The notes: generated from the sequence alone by a model not told the origin. A stretch of DNA of 64,000 nucleotides from CAZDDI01 sp964504195 (GCA_964504195.1 CAZDDI010000002.1:120207-184206); one strand, 5' to 3'. Positions 43,501-51,961 are shown, numbered from the stretch's first letter. Program-made: numbers and translations.

Positions 43501-45909
43501 GTAGCTCGTCCATTCGAGCAAATGTTTGCGGGTGACGAACAGGCGCGCGAGCGTGGTCACGACGCCGCCGAGCGTGAGAAGGGTCTCGTAGAGGATGAAG
43601 GTCAGCGCCAATAGCCAGCGCGCGAGGCCGCTTTGCAGCGCGCGGAAAACCGGTCGCCAGGGAGCGCCGCTGACGACTTGCGCCAGTCCCAGCACGAAAC
43701 TGGTGAACACCGGCACGGCGAGGGCCAGCGCGCCCACGAGCGTCCACACCCACGGCGCGCCGGGCAACCACAGCCAGCCAGCCACAAATAGCGCGAGCAG
43801 CGCGGGCGATAGCAGGCTGCGGCGCAAGTTGTCCAGAATTTTCCAGCGCCCGATGATGGAGAGATCGTTGGGGAGCGTGCCTTTGCCCGCCGTGGGCACA
43901 CGCGGCAAAAGCCAGGGCAACAATTGCCAGTCGCCGCGAATCCAGCGGCGGGAACGGCGCAGATACACCGCGTAATGGGGCGGATAGTCTTCGTACAAGA
44001 CGATGTCCGTGACCAGACCGACGCGCCCGTAAATCCCTTCGATCAAATCATGGCTGAGGATCGCATTTTCCGGCATCCGCCCGGCGAGACTGCGCTCGAA
44101 GGCGTCAATTTCATAGATGCCCTTGCCCACATAACTGCCCTCGCCAAACAAATCTTGGTAGGCGTTCGACACCGCGCGCGAGTACAAATCCAGGCCGACA
44201 TCGCCGGCAAAGATGCGCGTAAAGCGCGAGCAGTTGACGCTGGTGGACGTGATTTCGATGCTGGGTTGTAGCAACGTGTACCCGGTGCTGACGGCGCCGC
44301 TGCGCGGGTCGAACTCGGCGCGATTGAGCGGATGCGCGAGCGTGGCGACCAGGCGGCGCGCGGCTTCGCGCGGCATCAGGGTATCGGCATCCAACGTGAT
44401 GACGTATTTGATCTCACCCAGCACCGCCAGATCGCCGGTCTGCACGCTGAACGCTGTTTTTGCACCGCCGCGCAGCAACAGATTGAGTTGATGTAATTTG
44501 CCGCGTTTGCGCTCCCAACCCATCCATCGCTCCTCGTTTGCATTCCAGCGGGGATCGCGATGAAAGAGGTAAAACGGCCCTGACGTGGCGCGGTGATATT
44601 TCTCATTGAGCGTGCAGATACCGGCGGTGGCTTGTTCCACTAATGGATCCGCGCCGGATTCTGGCGGCTGCCGCGTGTCGGGCAAATCGGTGAGCAGCGC
44701 AAAATACAGATGCGGATCTTGGCTCCGCAAAAAGTGCAATTCCACTTGTTTGAGCAGCGACTTGACTTCGGCGGCGCTCGATAACATTGAGGGGATGACC
44801 ACCAGGGTCTTGCTCTCGGCAGGGATGGCATCCTCAAAATCCATCTTGGGCAGCACGCGCGGGGGAATGCCCTGCGTAATGAGCCAATTGATCAGAGTGA
44901 CGGCTATCGTGAGCGCCGGGATGAGCAGCAGCAATCCGACCGCCAGCGTTTGCAGCAGTGTCGCGCCGGCCCCTTGCGCGTAGAGGACGCCGCCGAGCAC
45001 AACGCTAAATGTGAGCAACACGACACCGCCGAGATACACCGGCGTCGGATGATCCAGAGCGCCCCGGCGCACGCGCGAGCTCAGGGGCGCGCGATAGCCC
45101 ACGCGGGCATCGAGCTGTACGCGACCCACATCAAGTAGATAGTAGCCGACGTGTGCGGCGCGTGGCGTGTCTGTCGGCGAAGCGGCGTGAGCCAAGTCTA
45201 CCACTTGGCGCGCGATGGCTTGCTCATCCTGCCCGGTGGCGCGCGCCATTTTTTCGATCACCTTGCGATAGCGGTCGCGCGTTTCCCGATCCATCTGGGC
45301 ATAGACGCGCGCCGGATCAGTGCGCAAAATGACTTCGACCTGGCTGACGCTTTCAAAGAAGTCCTGCCAATCCTGATTCGCCAGCAGGCGCAGACTCATA
45401 ATGCAGTTGGCGACCGTCTCATTGCCGGTGAGCGTTTGGGGCAAGGCCAGCGTAGGGAGCACCTCGGGCCGGGGCAGCGCGGTGATGCGGCTGATGCTTT
45501 GCGCCAGGAACTCGACCAGTCCCAGGCGGAGCATCACGGGCAGCGCCCACAATTCACCCGATGTCAAGGGCGCGAATGTCTGATAGCGCTGCACAAAGCG
45601 CGTGATATGCTCCATATCGAGCCGCGCCTGGCGCATCACGATCAATTTTTGGGCCAGGGCATAGACCCGTGGATAACCCTGTAGCGGCCCGGTGTCGCGT
45701 TGCGGCAATTGACGATAGAAACTGGCCGGCATATCCTCGCGGATTTGGCGACAGGTTTGTTGGACCAGATAGAAATTATCGGGCAGCCACTCGGCAGCTT
45801 CGGTAAGCGATTGGGGATTGTCCCGAGATTGCAGCTGCCGCGTCGCGGCGCGAAAGAGCTCTGCCTGCGCTTTCAAATACTGAGGCAACGGAAAGGACGA
45901 TTTAGCCAT
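37510..45909 (-). CDS. Cyclic beta-1,2-glucan synthase-like protein (NdvB/Cgs)
   Basis: This 2799-residue membrane protein matches the size (about 2800) and architecture of cyclic beta-1,2-glucan synthases. It has an N-terminal helical part, membrane helices near 310-350 and a GT84 glycosyltransferase domain at about 370-700, with a DAD motif near 505 and RRSRRWIRGDWQ near 675. More helices follow (about 720-900), then the glucoamylase-like middle domain, and two GH94-type glycoside phosphorylase regions to the end, with the catalytic Asp in GSGDWNDGM near 2475. The enzyme self-primes, elongates, trims and cyclises osmoregulatory glucans. The frame is open throughout. It follows a universal stress gene by 3 bp, so they are one unit. 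A glucan role in osmotic adaptation would fit the MscS and stress genes nearby. Confidence 0.93.
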   Translation of the reverse strand: MAKSSFPLPQYLKAQAELFRAATRQLQSRDNPQSLTEAAEWLPDNFYLVQQTCRQIREDMPASFYRQLPQRDTGPLQGYPRVYALAQKLIVMRQARLDMEHITRFVQRYQTFAPLTSGELWALPVMLRLGLVEFLAQSISRITALPRPEVLPTLALPQTLTGNETVANCIMSLRLLANQDWQDFFESVSQVEVILRTDPARVYAQMDRETRDRYRKVIEKMARATGQDEQAIARQVVDLAHAASPTDTPRAAHVGYYLLDVGRVQLDARVGYRAPLSSRVRRGALDHPTPVYLGGVVLLTFSVVLGGVLYAQGAGATLLQTLAVGLLLLIPALTIAVTLINWLITQGIPPRVLPKMDFEDAIPAESKTLVVIPSMLSSAAEVKSLLKQVELHFLRSQDPHLYFALLTDLPDTRQPPESGADPLVEQATAGICTLNEKYHRATSGPFYLFHRDPRWNANEERWMGWERKRGKLHQLNLLLRGGAKTAFSVQTGDLAVLGEIKYVITLDADTLMPREAARRLVATLAHPLNRAEFDPRSGAVSTGYTLLQPSIEITSTSVNCSRFTRIFAGDVGLDLYSRAVSNAYQDLFGEGSYVGKGIYEIDAFERSLAGRMPENAILSHDLIEGIYGRVGLVTDIVLYEDYPPHYAVYLRRSRRWIRGDWQLLPWLLPRVPTAGKGTLPNDLSIIGRWKILDNLRRSLLSPALLALFVAGWLWLPGAPWVWTLVGALALAVPVFTSFVLGLAQVVSGAPWRPVFRALQSGLARWLLALTFILYETLLTLGGVVTTLARLFVTRKHLLEWTSYADTIRTASGGVTLQQQFAALLASGALAGLILWRNPAAFFAALPLLIAWLLAPRIADWISRPLDTAPAPLSATETMRLRMVARRTWYFFEQFVGSEDHWLPPDNFQESPRGIVAHRTSPTNLGLLLLSTLAAYDLGYIGLSDVAARLRATFDTLAQLEKYRGHFLNWYDTRSLAPLPPRYVSTVDSGNLVACLRALGQGVQTLRRQPVWRWKSWEGLLDTLSLFDDVGRDLPAAAVAPFQATLAHMRQQIIAARDAPEAWLPLLQQLLGEQWNTLNQALMTLITANAGALDTDALNLLNLAADRTQHHVYNMQRELTQLAPWLALLSQPPALFTRADGPPAIHTAWQTLCAALPTAPLLEEIDAVCTTGLAHLQSLRDLADSDSEARDWCTHLAQTLSAARLVANELLRDLQTVEQQTAQHIQTMDFRFLFDEQRQLFHIGYNATAERLDNNYYDLLASEARIASLVTIARNEVPPTHWLHLGRPLTQVDGARALLSWGGTMFEYLMPALLLRNYDGTLLQRSCLAAVDGQIAYGKHKRVPWGSSESGYYAFDADQNYQYRTFGVPGLGFKRNLTDDLVVAPYASLLALTLRPRQVMENIARLEALHMLGTHGFYEALDFSTSRLALGETHAIVRSHMAHHQGMILLSLVNYLHDNIMVRRFHADPVVRSVELLLQEKVPYAAPLEVVQPEDERATREDPIRQQVNATPWSVAAQSPAPQVHFLSNGRYGVLITSAGAGFSNWQDLALTRWRADTTREDSGVWIYVQDLESGALWSATAQPTGAMPESQSVQFYPHKAEFRRSDYGIGLTLEITVAPEDDVEIRRISLTNHTERVRRIALTSYGEIILAPQAADARHPAFNKLFIESAYLPDATTLLFWRRPRSAKETPIYLAHAVTLSPGHRLTGAYETDRAHFLGRGQALRAPAALGDQGALSGTTGATLDPIMALGQTLELQPHASAQVTFITLTTRSRDQAVTLAQRYQDPSTIERAFEQARGRAELELTQLELTVAELEQIEQLLSALIYPRAALRANAASLAANRKGQSSLWRFSISGDYPILLVRINTTEDLTLVQQALQAHTYWRKRGIQIDLVILNQQGTTYGQELRGQLQRVLVRHNSEDQFNRRGGIFALYADQLSDADRALLETAARVVLDGAQGSLAQHLQALHTSAPPLPAFVAMPGDAMPEATPPLARPNDLVFDNGLGGFSADGREYVMYLEPEQWTPAPWINVIANPDFGFTVSETGAGTTWFGNSSENRLTPWSNDPVADPPGEALYLRDEETAEVWSPTPLPCPAAAPYLIRHGAGYSIFEHHSHGLAQHLRLFATADAPVKVVELRLTNLWAHTRRITATFYVEWVLGVARDTAQYVVSEYDSEHQALLARNSYNAEFGERVAFVAASQPLHGLTADRTEFLGRGGSVRQPAALGRIGLASVIEPGLDPCAALQLHIDLQPGATQTVYFLLGEGANRAEALQLVERYQQADQMAASWEQMTAGWDKLLGTVQVQTPDPAMNLLLNRWLLYQTLVCRVWARAAFYQSSGAYGFRDQLQDVMALVHAAPELARAYIVHAAQFQFDAGDVLHWWHPPAGAGVRTRYSDDLLWLPFVVAHYVTATGDATILDERIPFRTGAPLEPDENERYAQYALTTETYTLYEHCRRALEKGSTAGAHGLPLMGSGDWNDGMNRVGIKGRGESVWLGWFLCATLTRFARLSEARGGEAQAAAYRQQAVALAQAIEASAWDGAWYRRAYYDDGTPLGSAANQDCQIDLIAQAWAVMSGAGDPERATQAMEAAAERLVRSEEQILLLLTPPFDQTPRDPGYIKGYPPGIRENGAQYTHAATWGVWAFAELGQGDRAEALFRLLNPIYHSDTPEKAARYRVEPYVIAADVYSAAAHVGRGGWTWYTGSGGWLYRVGLEALLGIQRKGQTLVIEPCIPQTWPGYQATYRVGATTFQISVENPAGVQRGVKRITLDGNVLHDNAIPLLDDGNEHQVTVVLGNVS

Positions 45910-45912
45910 GCG

Positions 45913-46863
45913 TTATTGCCCTCTGGGTGCGACGCTCACCTCTGCGTTGGGGGTGGTTGGGGCTGGCGAGCTATCCTGTAGGATGATCAACGGCGTCGTG
46001 CCATAAGTAATCAGATTGGTGACCACATCGCCATACAGCCCGCGCGTTTGGCTAGAGATTCCATGCGCGCTGAGCAGCACCAGGTCAATGCTCTCTTGCG
46101 CGACCCATTCATGCAACGTGGCCGCGAAGTGTTCACTGACACTGACGCGCGCCTCCACGTTCCCGCTCAGCCGCGACCGCAGTTGCTCCAGATATTGGGT
46201 GGCTTCGGCCTGATTATGTTCCACCAGCCGGTTAGCCAGCGCGATATCCTCGCGGCTGGCCGGCGTTCTGCGGGGCAGGGCCGGCTGCTGGACGAGGTGG
46301 CCTAAGACGATATGCGCGTCATGGGCGCGCGCCAGGGTCACGGCGGCGGGGAGGGCGGTTTCGGCGCGTGGGGTGCCATCCAGCGGCACAAGGATGCGCT
46401 GATAGCGCAAGCCGGTTTCCGCCGTCGTCACGGGCTGTGCCGCGCGCACAATCATCACCGAAGTGGTCGCACGCTGCACGATTTTCTGCACGACGCTGCT
46501 TACGCCCCAGTCGCTCAAGCCGCTCAGCCCATGACTGCTCAGGATGATCAATTGGGAGGCGTGGGTGTCCGCAAAGTCAATGACTTGTTCCGCCGCAAAT
46601 CCTTCGAGGATATGCGTTGCGGTGGGCAAGTCAGCGGCTTGCAGGCGCAGGGCCACTTCGTCCAAGTACATTTCCGCTTCGGCTTTGCGGATTTGCCAGT
46701 TGAGCGGATCCATGGCCTGCCGCCAGCGCGCTTCATGCGGCGTCTCCATCACGCTCAGGAGGGTGATTTGGGAGCCGCACGCGCGCGCAATGGCGATTGC
46801 ATGTGGCAACACGCACTCGGCCAGCGTCGAGCGATCCAGCGGGAGGAGAATTTGGTCAAACAT
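45913..46863 (-). CDS. Tandem universal stress protein (two UspA domains)
   Basis: This 316-residue protein has two UspA domains: residues 1 to about 145 (FDQILLPLDRSTLAECVLPHA, then ILSSHGLSGLSDWGVSSVVQKIV) and about 155 to 300 (YQRILVPLDGTPRAETALPAA, then LLSAHGISSQTRGLYGDVV). The usual ATP-binding GxxG-9x-GS motif is modified in both halves, so nucleotide binding is uncertain. It is the first gene of a pair with the glucan synthase (3-bp gap); ATGAGGTAAG precedes the ATG. The C-terminal 20 residues are Pro-rich. Confidence 0.92.
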   Translation of the reverse strand: MFDQILLPLDRSTLAECVLPHAIAIARACGSQITLLSVMETPHEARWRQAMDPLNWQIRKAEAEMYLDEVALRLQAADLPTATHILEGFAAEQVIDFADTHASQLIILSSHGLSGLSDWGVSSVVQKIVQRATTSVMIVRAAQPVTTAETGLRYQRILVPLDGTPRAETALPAAVTLARAHDAHIVLGHLVQQPALPRRTPASREDIALANRLVEHNQAEATQYLEQLRSRLSGNVEARVSVSEHFAATLHEWVAQESIDLVLLSAHGISSQTRGLYGDVVTNLITYGTTPLIILQDSSPAPTTPNAEVSVAPRGQ

Positions 46864-47096
46864 GGGCTTACCTCATTTACTCAAGACTCGGGCATTGCCT
46901 CTTTGCGGTGGCCGTATTTAAGTCACCGCAAAGAGGCGTATTCATGCCCTGCGATTGCGAAGCACATCCCGGGCCGTCCACACACGAATACGATGGATCG
47001 TAAACGCAACTGGAATTCGCGTTATACTGCATGCGGGTAGGTTTTGGTTTTTTCATAAACGTAATTTCAATTGTTGCTTAGGTTGATTCAGAGATT

Positions 47097-47179
47097 TAGG
47101 ACACGGATTTTACGGATCACACGGATTTTTTCTTTTTTTCTGATTCTTATCCGTAAAATCTGTGCAAATCCGTGTCCTA
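47097..47179. repeat. Long hairpin repeat
   Basis: TAGGACACGGATTT on the left pairs with AAATCCGTGTCCTA on the right, and an inner ACGGAT arm pairs with ATCCGT, making an 83-bp imperfect hairpin. The gene-free stretch 46864-47321 holds this element, a stray end of the 256-bp repeat (about 47198) and nothing else I can support. Confidence 0.75.
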
Positions 47180-47321
47180 TAAGCATTCTAGCGGTCAGGT
47201 AGCAACTTTTGGGTAAATCTCATTGCGCGTAATAAAAAGTCCAAATTCAGCCCGCACGGAGTATGGTTTTGCTCGTGCATCCACCCGACGCCCCAGTTTA
47301 TCAGCTTGCTTCAGACGGGGG

Positions 47322-49421
47322 TCATGCCAATGTTCGAACAGACTTTTCCCGATCCCATTGACGTGTTTTTGCCGCTGCAATGAAGGCTGCCTGGTCGTTG
47401 GCCTCCACGATGCCCGCGTCTTGTCCGACATTCGCCTTTCGCAACAGGGCCTGCCCCCCTTGATCCACCGCAATGGCTTTGAGATGACCGAAAGCATCCC
47501 GCACAAAATCTATCGCGGCGCTTTCCTTTGAGAGCGTCGTGGCACCTTCTGCGGAGAGGACGACGGCGACCGCATCGAAAAGCACGGAAGGCGTACCTGC
47601 CAGTTGCCCGTCAGCTGCCTGCATGGAGCCGTCGGCCAGCTTGGCGCCGCCTACCTTGGGCGCGATGATCTTTACGGCCGCCCCCGCATCGGTTGCAGCC
47701 TTTTTAATGGCCTTGATGAGGGTACCGTCTGAACCGTCCGCGATCAGAATGCCGACCGCGCGCCCCATGAGCGTGTCTTTCATCTTGCCGATGAGCTGCA
47801 CGGCGGGTGAAAGCTGCATTTTTTGCACGGGCACGGCGAGCGCCGGCGCAGCCGGCATTTTGTCGAGCGCAAGACCTACAGCGACCCGTTTGGCGAGGTC
47901 TTCTTCGATATGCCGCAGGTGAGCGACTATCGCCTCACGGATATGGAGATGTTCGACCTTGGAAAGCTCAAACACCAGGGCTGAGGCGATGTGCGCCTGT
48001 TCGTGGGCGGTTTGGCTGAGATAGAACTGTCGCGCCTGGCTGTAGTGGTCGGCGAAACTCTCGGCGCGGATGCGGCTCTTCTCGCCGGTTTCAGGGACCG
48101 CAGCGCTACGAAAACCCTGGGTCGGTGTTTCGCGGGGCGAGGTTTCTGACAAGGAGTTAGGCTCATACGCAACCCGGCCCGCCTGTAGCGCCATCTGCAT
48201 GTGGCCGTCGCGTTGATGATTGCCGAATGGGCACTTGGGCGCGTTGATCGGGATCTGGTGGAAATTGGGTGATCCCAGGCGTGAAAGCTGCGTGTCGATA
48301 TAGGAGAACAGACGGCCTTGCAACAGTGGATCGTTCGAGAAATCAATGCCGGGCACGATATTCCCGGGGCAGTAAGCCACCTGTTCGGTTTCAGCGAAGA
48401 AATTGTCCGGCCAGCGATCCAACACCATGCGGCCAATCACTTTCAAGGGCACCAGCTCTTCGGGAATCAGCTTGGTCGCGTCCAGGTGATCGAATGGGAA
48501 TCTGTCTGCTTCCTCCTGGGTGAATAGCTGAACTGCGAGATCCCATTCCGGGAAATTGCCAGCCGTGATGGCGTCGAACATATCGCGACGATGGAAGTCA
48601 GGATCAGCCCCGGCAATCTTAACGGCCTCATCCCAAATAGTGGATTGCAAACCGAGTTTTGGACGCCAGTGGAATTTGACGAAGGTTGATTCCCCGGCGG
48701 CGTTAATCAGCCGGAAGCTATGGATACCAAAGCCTTCGATCATCCGCAGCGAACGCGGAATGGTGCGATCAGACATGATCCACATTACCATGTGCATGGA
48801 TTCAGGCGTGAGCGAAATGAAATCCCAGAAGGTGTCGTGCGCGCTTGCCGCTTGCGGGAAGCCGCGGTCGGGTTCCATTTTTACAGCATGAATCAGGTCG
48901 GGGAATTTGATGGCATCCTGGATGAAGAAAACGGGAATGTTGTTGCCGACCAGATCCCAGTTGCCTTCCTGGGTGTAAAACTTGACCGCAAATCCGCGTA
49001 CATCACGTGGGGTGTCAACCGAACCCGCGCCGCCCGCAACGGTTGATATCCGCGTAAACACGGGAGTCTTCGTACTTACCTCGGTCAGAACTTTGGCGGT
49101 GGTGTAGGGTTTCAAGGAAGTCGTCAGTTCGAAGAAGCCATGCACTCCCGTCCCTCGCGCGTGAACGATCCGCTCCGGAATACGCTCATGATCGAAGTGC
49201 ATGATTTTTTCGCGAAGGACGAAATCTTCCAGCAGCGTAGGGCCGCGCGGATTGGCCTTGAGCGAGTTTTGATTATCGGAAAGCGCGACGCCCTGGTTCG
49301 TGGTGAGCGCAGGGTGTTCGCCACCGGCAAGCTGATGCAGCTCGCCGCCGGCAGCCCGGTGTGCGCCTTCGTGATGACCCAAGTCCTTTTCCAATTTACT
49401 TGCCATCTCTTCTTTGCTCAT
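47322..49421 (-). CDS. katE: Large-subunit (HPII/KatE-type) monofunctional catalase
   Basis: This 699-residue clade 2 catalase splits hydrogen peroxide. The core spans about 40-520 with the active-site His (HARGTGVHGFF, near 86), the distal NTPVFT-like region and the haem-ligand Tyr (RLFSYIDTQLSRLG, near 373). Residues about 555-699 form the DJ-1/PfpI-like flavodoxin domain found only in large catalases (AVGILIADGSDGTLIKAI, then LFDAVAVVLSAEGATTL). A CAAAGGAG site precedes the ATG. It is followed by a cupin gene and sits near other oxidative and envelope stress genes. All key residues appear present. Confidence 0.96.
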   Translation of the reverse strand: MSKEEMASKLEKDLGHHEGAHRAAGGELHQLAGGEHPALTTNQGVALSDNQNSLKANPRGPTLLEDFVLREKIMHFDHERIPERIVHARGTGVHGFFELTTSLKPYTTAKVLTEVSTKTPVFTRISTVAGGAGSVDTPRDVRGFAVKFYTQEGNWDLVGNNIPVFFIQDAIKFPDLIHAVKMEPDRGFPQAASAHDTFWDFISLTPESMHMVMWIMSDRTIPRSLRMIEGFGIHSFRLINAAGESTFVKFHWRPKLGLQSTIWDEAVKIAGADPDFHRRDMFDAITAGNFPEWDLAVQLFTQEEADRFPFDHLDATKLIPEELVPLKVIGRMVLDRWPDNFFAETEQVAYCPGNIVPGIDFSNDPLLQGRLFSYIDTQLSRLGSPNFHQIPINAPKCPFGNHQRDGHMQMALQAGRVAYEPNSLSETSPRETPTQGFRSAAVPETGEKSRIRAESFADHYSQARQFYLSQTAHEQAHIASALVFELSKVEHLHIREAIVAHLRHIEEDLAKRVAVGLALDKMPAAPALAVPVQKMQLSPAVQLIGKMKDTLMGRAVGILIADGSDGTLIKAIKKAATDAGAAVKIIAPKVGGAKLADGSMQAADGQLAGTPSVLFDAVAVVLSAEGATTLSKESAAIDFVRDAFGHLKAIAVDQGGQALLRKANVGQDAGIVEANDQAAFIAAAKTRQWDREKSVRTLA

Positions 49422-49479
49422 GATTGATCTCCTTTGTGGGTAATGCCCGCCAACTGGCGGCTAATGTAAAATCGGGTCA

Positions 49480-49872
49480 CTATTCCGTCGTTTTACCGTC
49501 GAAGTGTTCGGTGTCCTTCTCCGCCTCGGCACTGGTATGGTGGACAATGCCGTCCTGATGGTTCGGCGGCGCATAGAGCGTATACAGCTTCAATGGAACA
49601 CTGCCGGTATTAATGATGTTGTGCTTCGCTCCAGCCGGGACAAGCACGGCGAAACCTGCGCTGATCGCCGTGCGAACGCCATCGAGGATGGCCTCGCCCG
49701 TTCCTTCCTCCACGCGAAAGAACTGATCGAGTTGGTGTACTTCCATCCCGATCTCTTCCTTGGGCTTTAACGCCATGACGACGAGCTGACAGTTCTTAGC
49801 CGTGTATAGCACCTGGCGAAAATCTTGATTCTCGACAGTGATGCTTTCAATGTTTTTCACATAGCCTTTCAT
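49480..49872 (-). CDS. Small cupin-domain protein
   Basis: This 130-residue protein is a single cupin: motif 1 in the region EIGMEVHQLDQFFRVEEGTGEAILDG and motif 2 in VLVPAGAKHNIINTG, which supply the metal-binding residues. The fold suggests a metal-dependent enzyme or sensor, but the substrate is unknown. GGAGAAATCG precedes the ATG. It lies just downstream of a decayed second copy (49888-50083) and upstream of the catalase gene, all on the minus strand, so a tandem duplication has probably occurred here. Confidence 0.88.
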   Translation of the reverse strand: MKGYVKNIESITVENQDFRQVLYTAKNCQLVVMALKPKEEIGMEVHQLDQFFRVEEGTGEAILDGVRTAISAGFAVLVPAGAKHNIINTGSVPLKLYTLYAPPNHQDGIVHHTSAEAEKDTEHFDGKTTE

Positions 49873-49887
49873 AGCGATTTCTCCAGT

Positions 49888-50083
49888 TTATGTTTTTTGA
49901 CCCTTCTTGAAGTGTTCGTTGCCCTCCCCTGCTTCGGTGCGAGTAAGGTGGCCCACGGCATCCGACCAATTCGGCGGCGAATAGGTCGCAGCGAGTTTTA
50001 TGGGCACATGGCCGGCCTTGATGAGGTGGTGAGGCGTCCCACTTCATGCTGAAGCCGGCGCTGTCTTGCGCATAACCATTCAT
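49888..50083 (-). pseudogene. Decayed second copy of the cupin gene
   Basis: The stretch opens with GGAGAAG and an ATG (MNGYAQD, like MKGYVKN of the next gene). It then shifts frame and lacks the middle of the protein. The alternative frame gives HHLIKAGHVPIKLAATYSP and then NEHFKKGQKT-stop, matching the end of the intact cupin (INTGSVPLKLYTLYAPPN...TEHFDGKTTE). It is therefore an internally deleted, frameshifted paralogue. Confidence 0.75.
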
Positions 50084-50279
50084 GGTTACTTCTCCACTTG
50101 ACGACTTTAACATCGTCTAGTTAGATTGCCTCAAATACGAGGTACTTGTTATGACGCCAACACTCAGGCTGACAGGCCTGCTGCCTTTTTACGTGTGTCT
50201 GCCAACTGATTGAACCTGGCCTGATGTTTCGCTGGTAGTGTGCCAGACCCTCTATGACCAGGTTATGACGGATGCCGAA

Positions 50280-50894
50280 TTACCCGCCGAGTGTTTGATC
50301 CTGATTTTTAAACCAGGCGAGCGCTTGCTCAAAATGTTGTGGCTCAAAATCTGGCCAATATTCATCTCTGACATAAAAATCCGCATAAACCGATTGCACC
50401 GGGAGAAAGCCGCTCAACCGGCGTGCGCCTCCCCAGCGTACAATCAAATCCAGACGTGAAACTTCACCTGAACGTAGCCCGCCGTTTTTAAGACCGGCCA
50501 GATCCCATTCCCAGCCATAGTTGACGAGTAGATTCACCTTCATCCCCACACCCTGGCGCTGCCGGAATTCTTTCAAGGCAGCGGGGAATAGCGGAGAGGT
50601 TTCATCGCCGACAATCAGCAAAGCCGCTCCACGGCGTACAATCTCGAAGGCGAATGCAACGGTGGCCTCGATAAAGGCCTGTTTCTGGATGGAAGGCCGC
50701 TTGGTGTTATCCTGGGTAAAGCAATAGATGGAAACTTCTTTGATCCCGTATTCTTTGCATTTCTCGTACAATAGAAATCCAGGGTCAATGCCGTGGGCAT
50801 ATCCAGATTGTTTCGACAGACCATGATCTACAGCCCAGCGGCGATTTCCATCGGGAATGAAGCCAACGTGACTGGGGATTTTGTTCTTTGCCAT
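50280..50894 (-). CDS. cis-Prenyltransferase (undecaprenyl diphosphate synthase family)
   Basis: This protein of about 204 residues keeps the family motifs: D15 in FIPDGNRRWA near the start, SIYCFTQDNTKRP, a LLVNYGWEWD variant of the NYG motif and RWGGARRLSGFLPVQSVYADFYV with WPDF near the end. cis-Prenyltransferases make the lipid carrier for cell-wall or glycan sugars. The protein is shorter than the usual 230-260 residues and the usual small loops are reduced. A second, more typical uppS may exist elsewhere. The start at 50894 is chosen by homology (MAKNKIPSHV). The downstream end is followed by gene-free sequence with no clear terminator. Confidence 0.82.
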   Translation of the reverse strand: MAKNKIPSHVGFIPDGNRRWAVDHGLSKQSGYAHGIDPGFLLYEKCKEYGIKEVSIYCFTQDNTKRPSIQKQAFIEATVAFAFEIVRRGAALLIVGDETSPLFPAALKEFRQRQGVGMKVNLLVNYGWEWDLAGLKNGGLRSGEVSRLDLIVRWGGARRLSGFLPVQSVYADFYVRDEYWPDFEPQHFEQALAWFKNQDQTLGG

Positions 50895-50915
50895 TGAAAA
50901 CCTCACTCAATACTC

Positions 50916-51740
50916 TCAAGTTTTAAGGAAGGCCAACAGGTCGGCGTTGAGCTGATCCCGGTGCGTGTACGCAATGCCATGGGGTGCGCCGGCGTAAATT
51001 TTTAGGGTCACGTCCTCGACCAGCTCCGCTGAGCGGAGAGCTGCGGCACCGATCGGTACAATCTGGTCGTCGTCGCCATGAATGATCAACGTCGGCACAT
51101 CGAACTTCTTGAGGTCTTCGGTGAAATCCGTCTCGGAGAACGCCTGGATACAGTCGAAGGTGTTTTTGGCCCCGGCTTGCATGCCTTGCAACCAAAACGA
51201 GTCAATCATGCCTTGTGAGACCTTGGAACCGGGCCGGTTGGCCCCGAAGAATGGGCCGCTGGCGATATCCTTGTAGAACTGCGAGCGGTCGGCGGTAGAT
51301 CCCTGGCGGATCTCATCGAATTTCTCCATCGGCAAGCCATCGGGATTGGCCGCCGTTCTCAGCATCAGCGGCGGGACGGCGGAAACCAACACGGCTTTGG
51401 TCAATCGTTTTGTGCCGTGGCGGCCGATATAGCGGGCCACTTCGCCGCCGCCTGCGGAGAAGCCGATTAGGACGGCACCTTTCAGGTCGAGCTTCTCGAT
51501 GAGTTCCGCAAGGTCATCGGCATACGTGTCCATCTCGTTACCATTCCAGGGCTGGCTTGACCGCCCATGGCCGCGACGGTCATGGGCAATGCAGCGATAG
51601 CCGTTGGAGGCCAGGAACAGCATTTGAGCCTCCCAGCTATCCGCATTGAGGGGCCAGCCGTGGCTGAACACTACCGGCTGGCCTGTGCCCCAGTCCTTGT
51701 AATAGATCTGCGTACCGTCTTTCGTCGTCATCATGCTCAT
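50916..51740 (-). CDS. Alpha/beta hydrolase, non-haem haloperoxidase-like
   Basis: This 274-residue single-domain hydrolase has the nucleophile S95 in GFSAGGGEVARY, oxyanion HGWPLN, the acid in HGDDDQIVP and the base His in GAPHGIAYTH. That catalytic layout is typical of the chloroperoxidase or esterase branch (proteins annotated as non-haem chloroperoxidase), most of which act as esterases or perhydrolases. AAAGGAG precedes the ATG. It lies 21 bp upstream of the cis-prenyltransferase gene, so they may be cotranscribed. The natural substrate is unknown. Confidence 0.93.
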   Translation of the reverse strand: MSMMTTKDGTQIYYKDWGTGQPVVFSHGWPLNADSWEAQMLFLASNGYRCIAHDRRGHGRSSQPWNGNEMDTYADDLAELIEKLDLKGAVLIGFSAGGGEVARYIGRHGTKRLTKAVLVSAVPPLMLRTAANPDGLPMEKFDEIRQGSTADRSQFYKDIASGPFFGANRPGSKVSQGMIDSFWLQGMQAGAKNTFDCIQAFSETDFTEDLKKFDVPTLIIHGDDDQIVPIGAAALRSAELVEDVTLKIYAGAPHGIAYTHRDQLNADLLAFLKT

Positions 51741-51961
51741 TGCTTGTCTCCTTTTTTATCGGTGGGGGTTGTCGTTTGCTCATATCCATCCAATGACGAG
51801 TGCCGCTGTCCCTAATGTGCCCGCCATTAGCTGGCGTTCTGTAGGGCAAATTCCCAGTTGATCAGATTGTCGAACGCGCTTGAGTTGTGCCGATTGTGGG
51901 TTAGCAAATACCCCCACAGTTGAGTGGTTGTGGCCCAAGTCACTTTCAATTAAAGCCAGGA

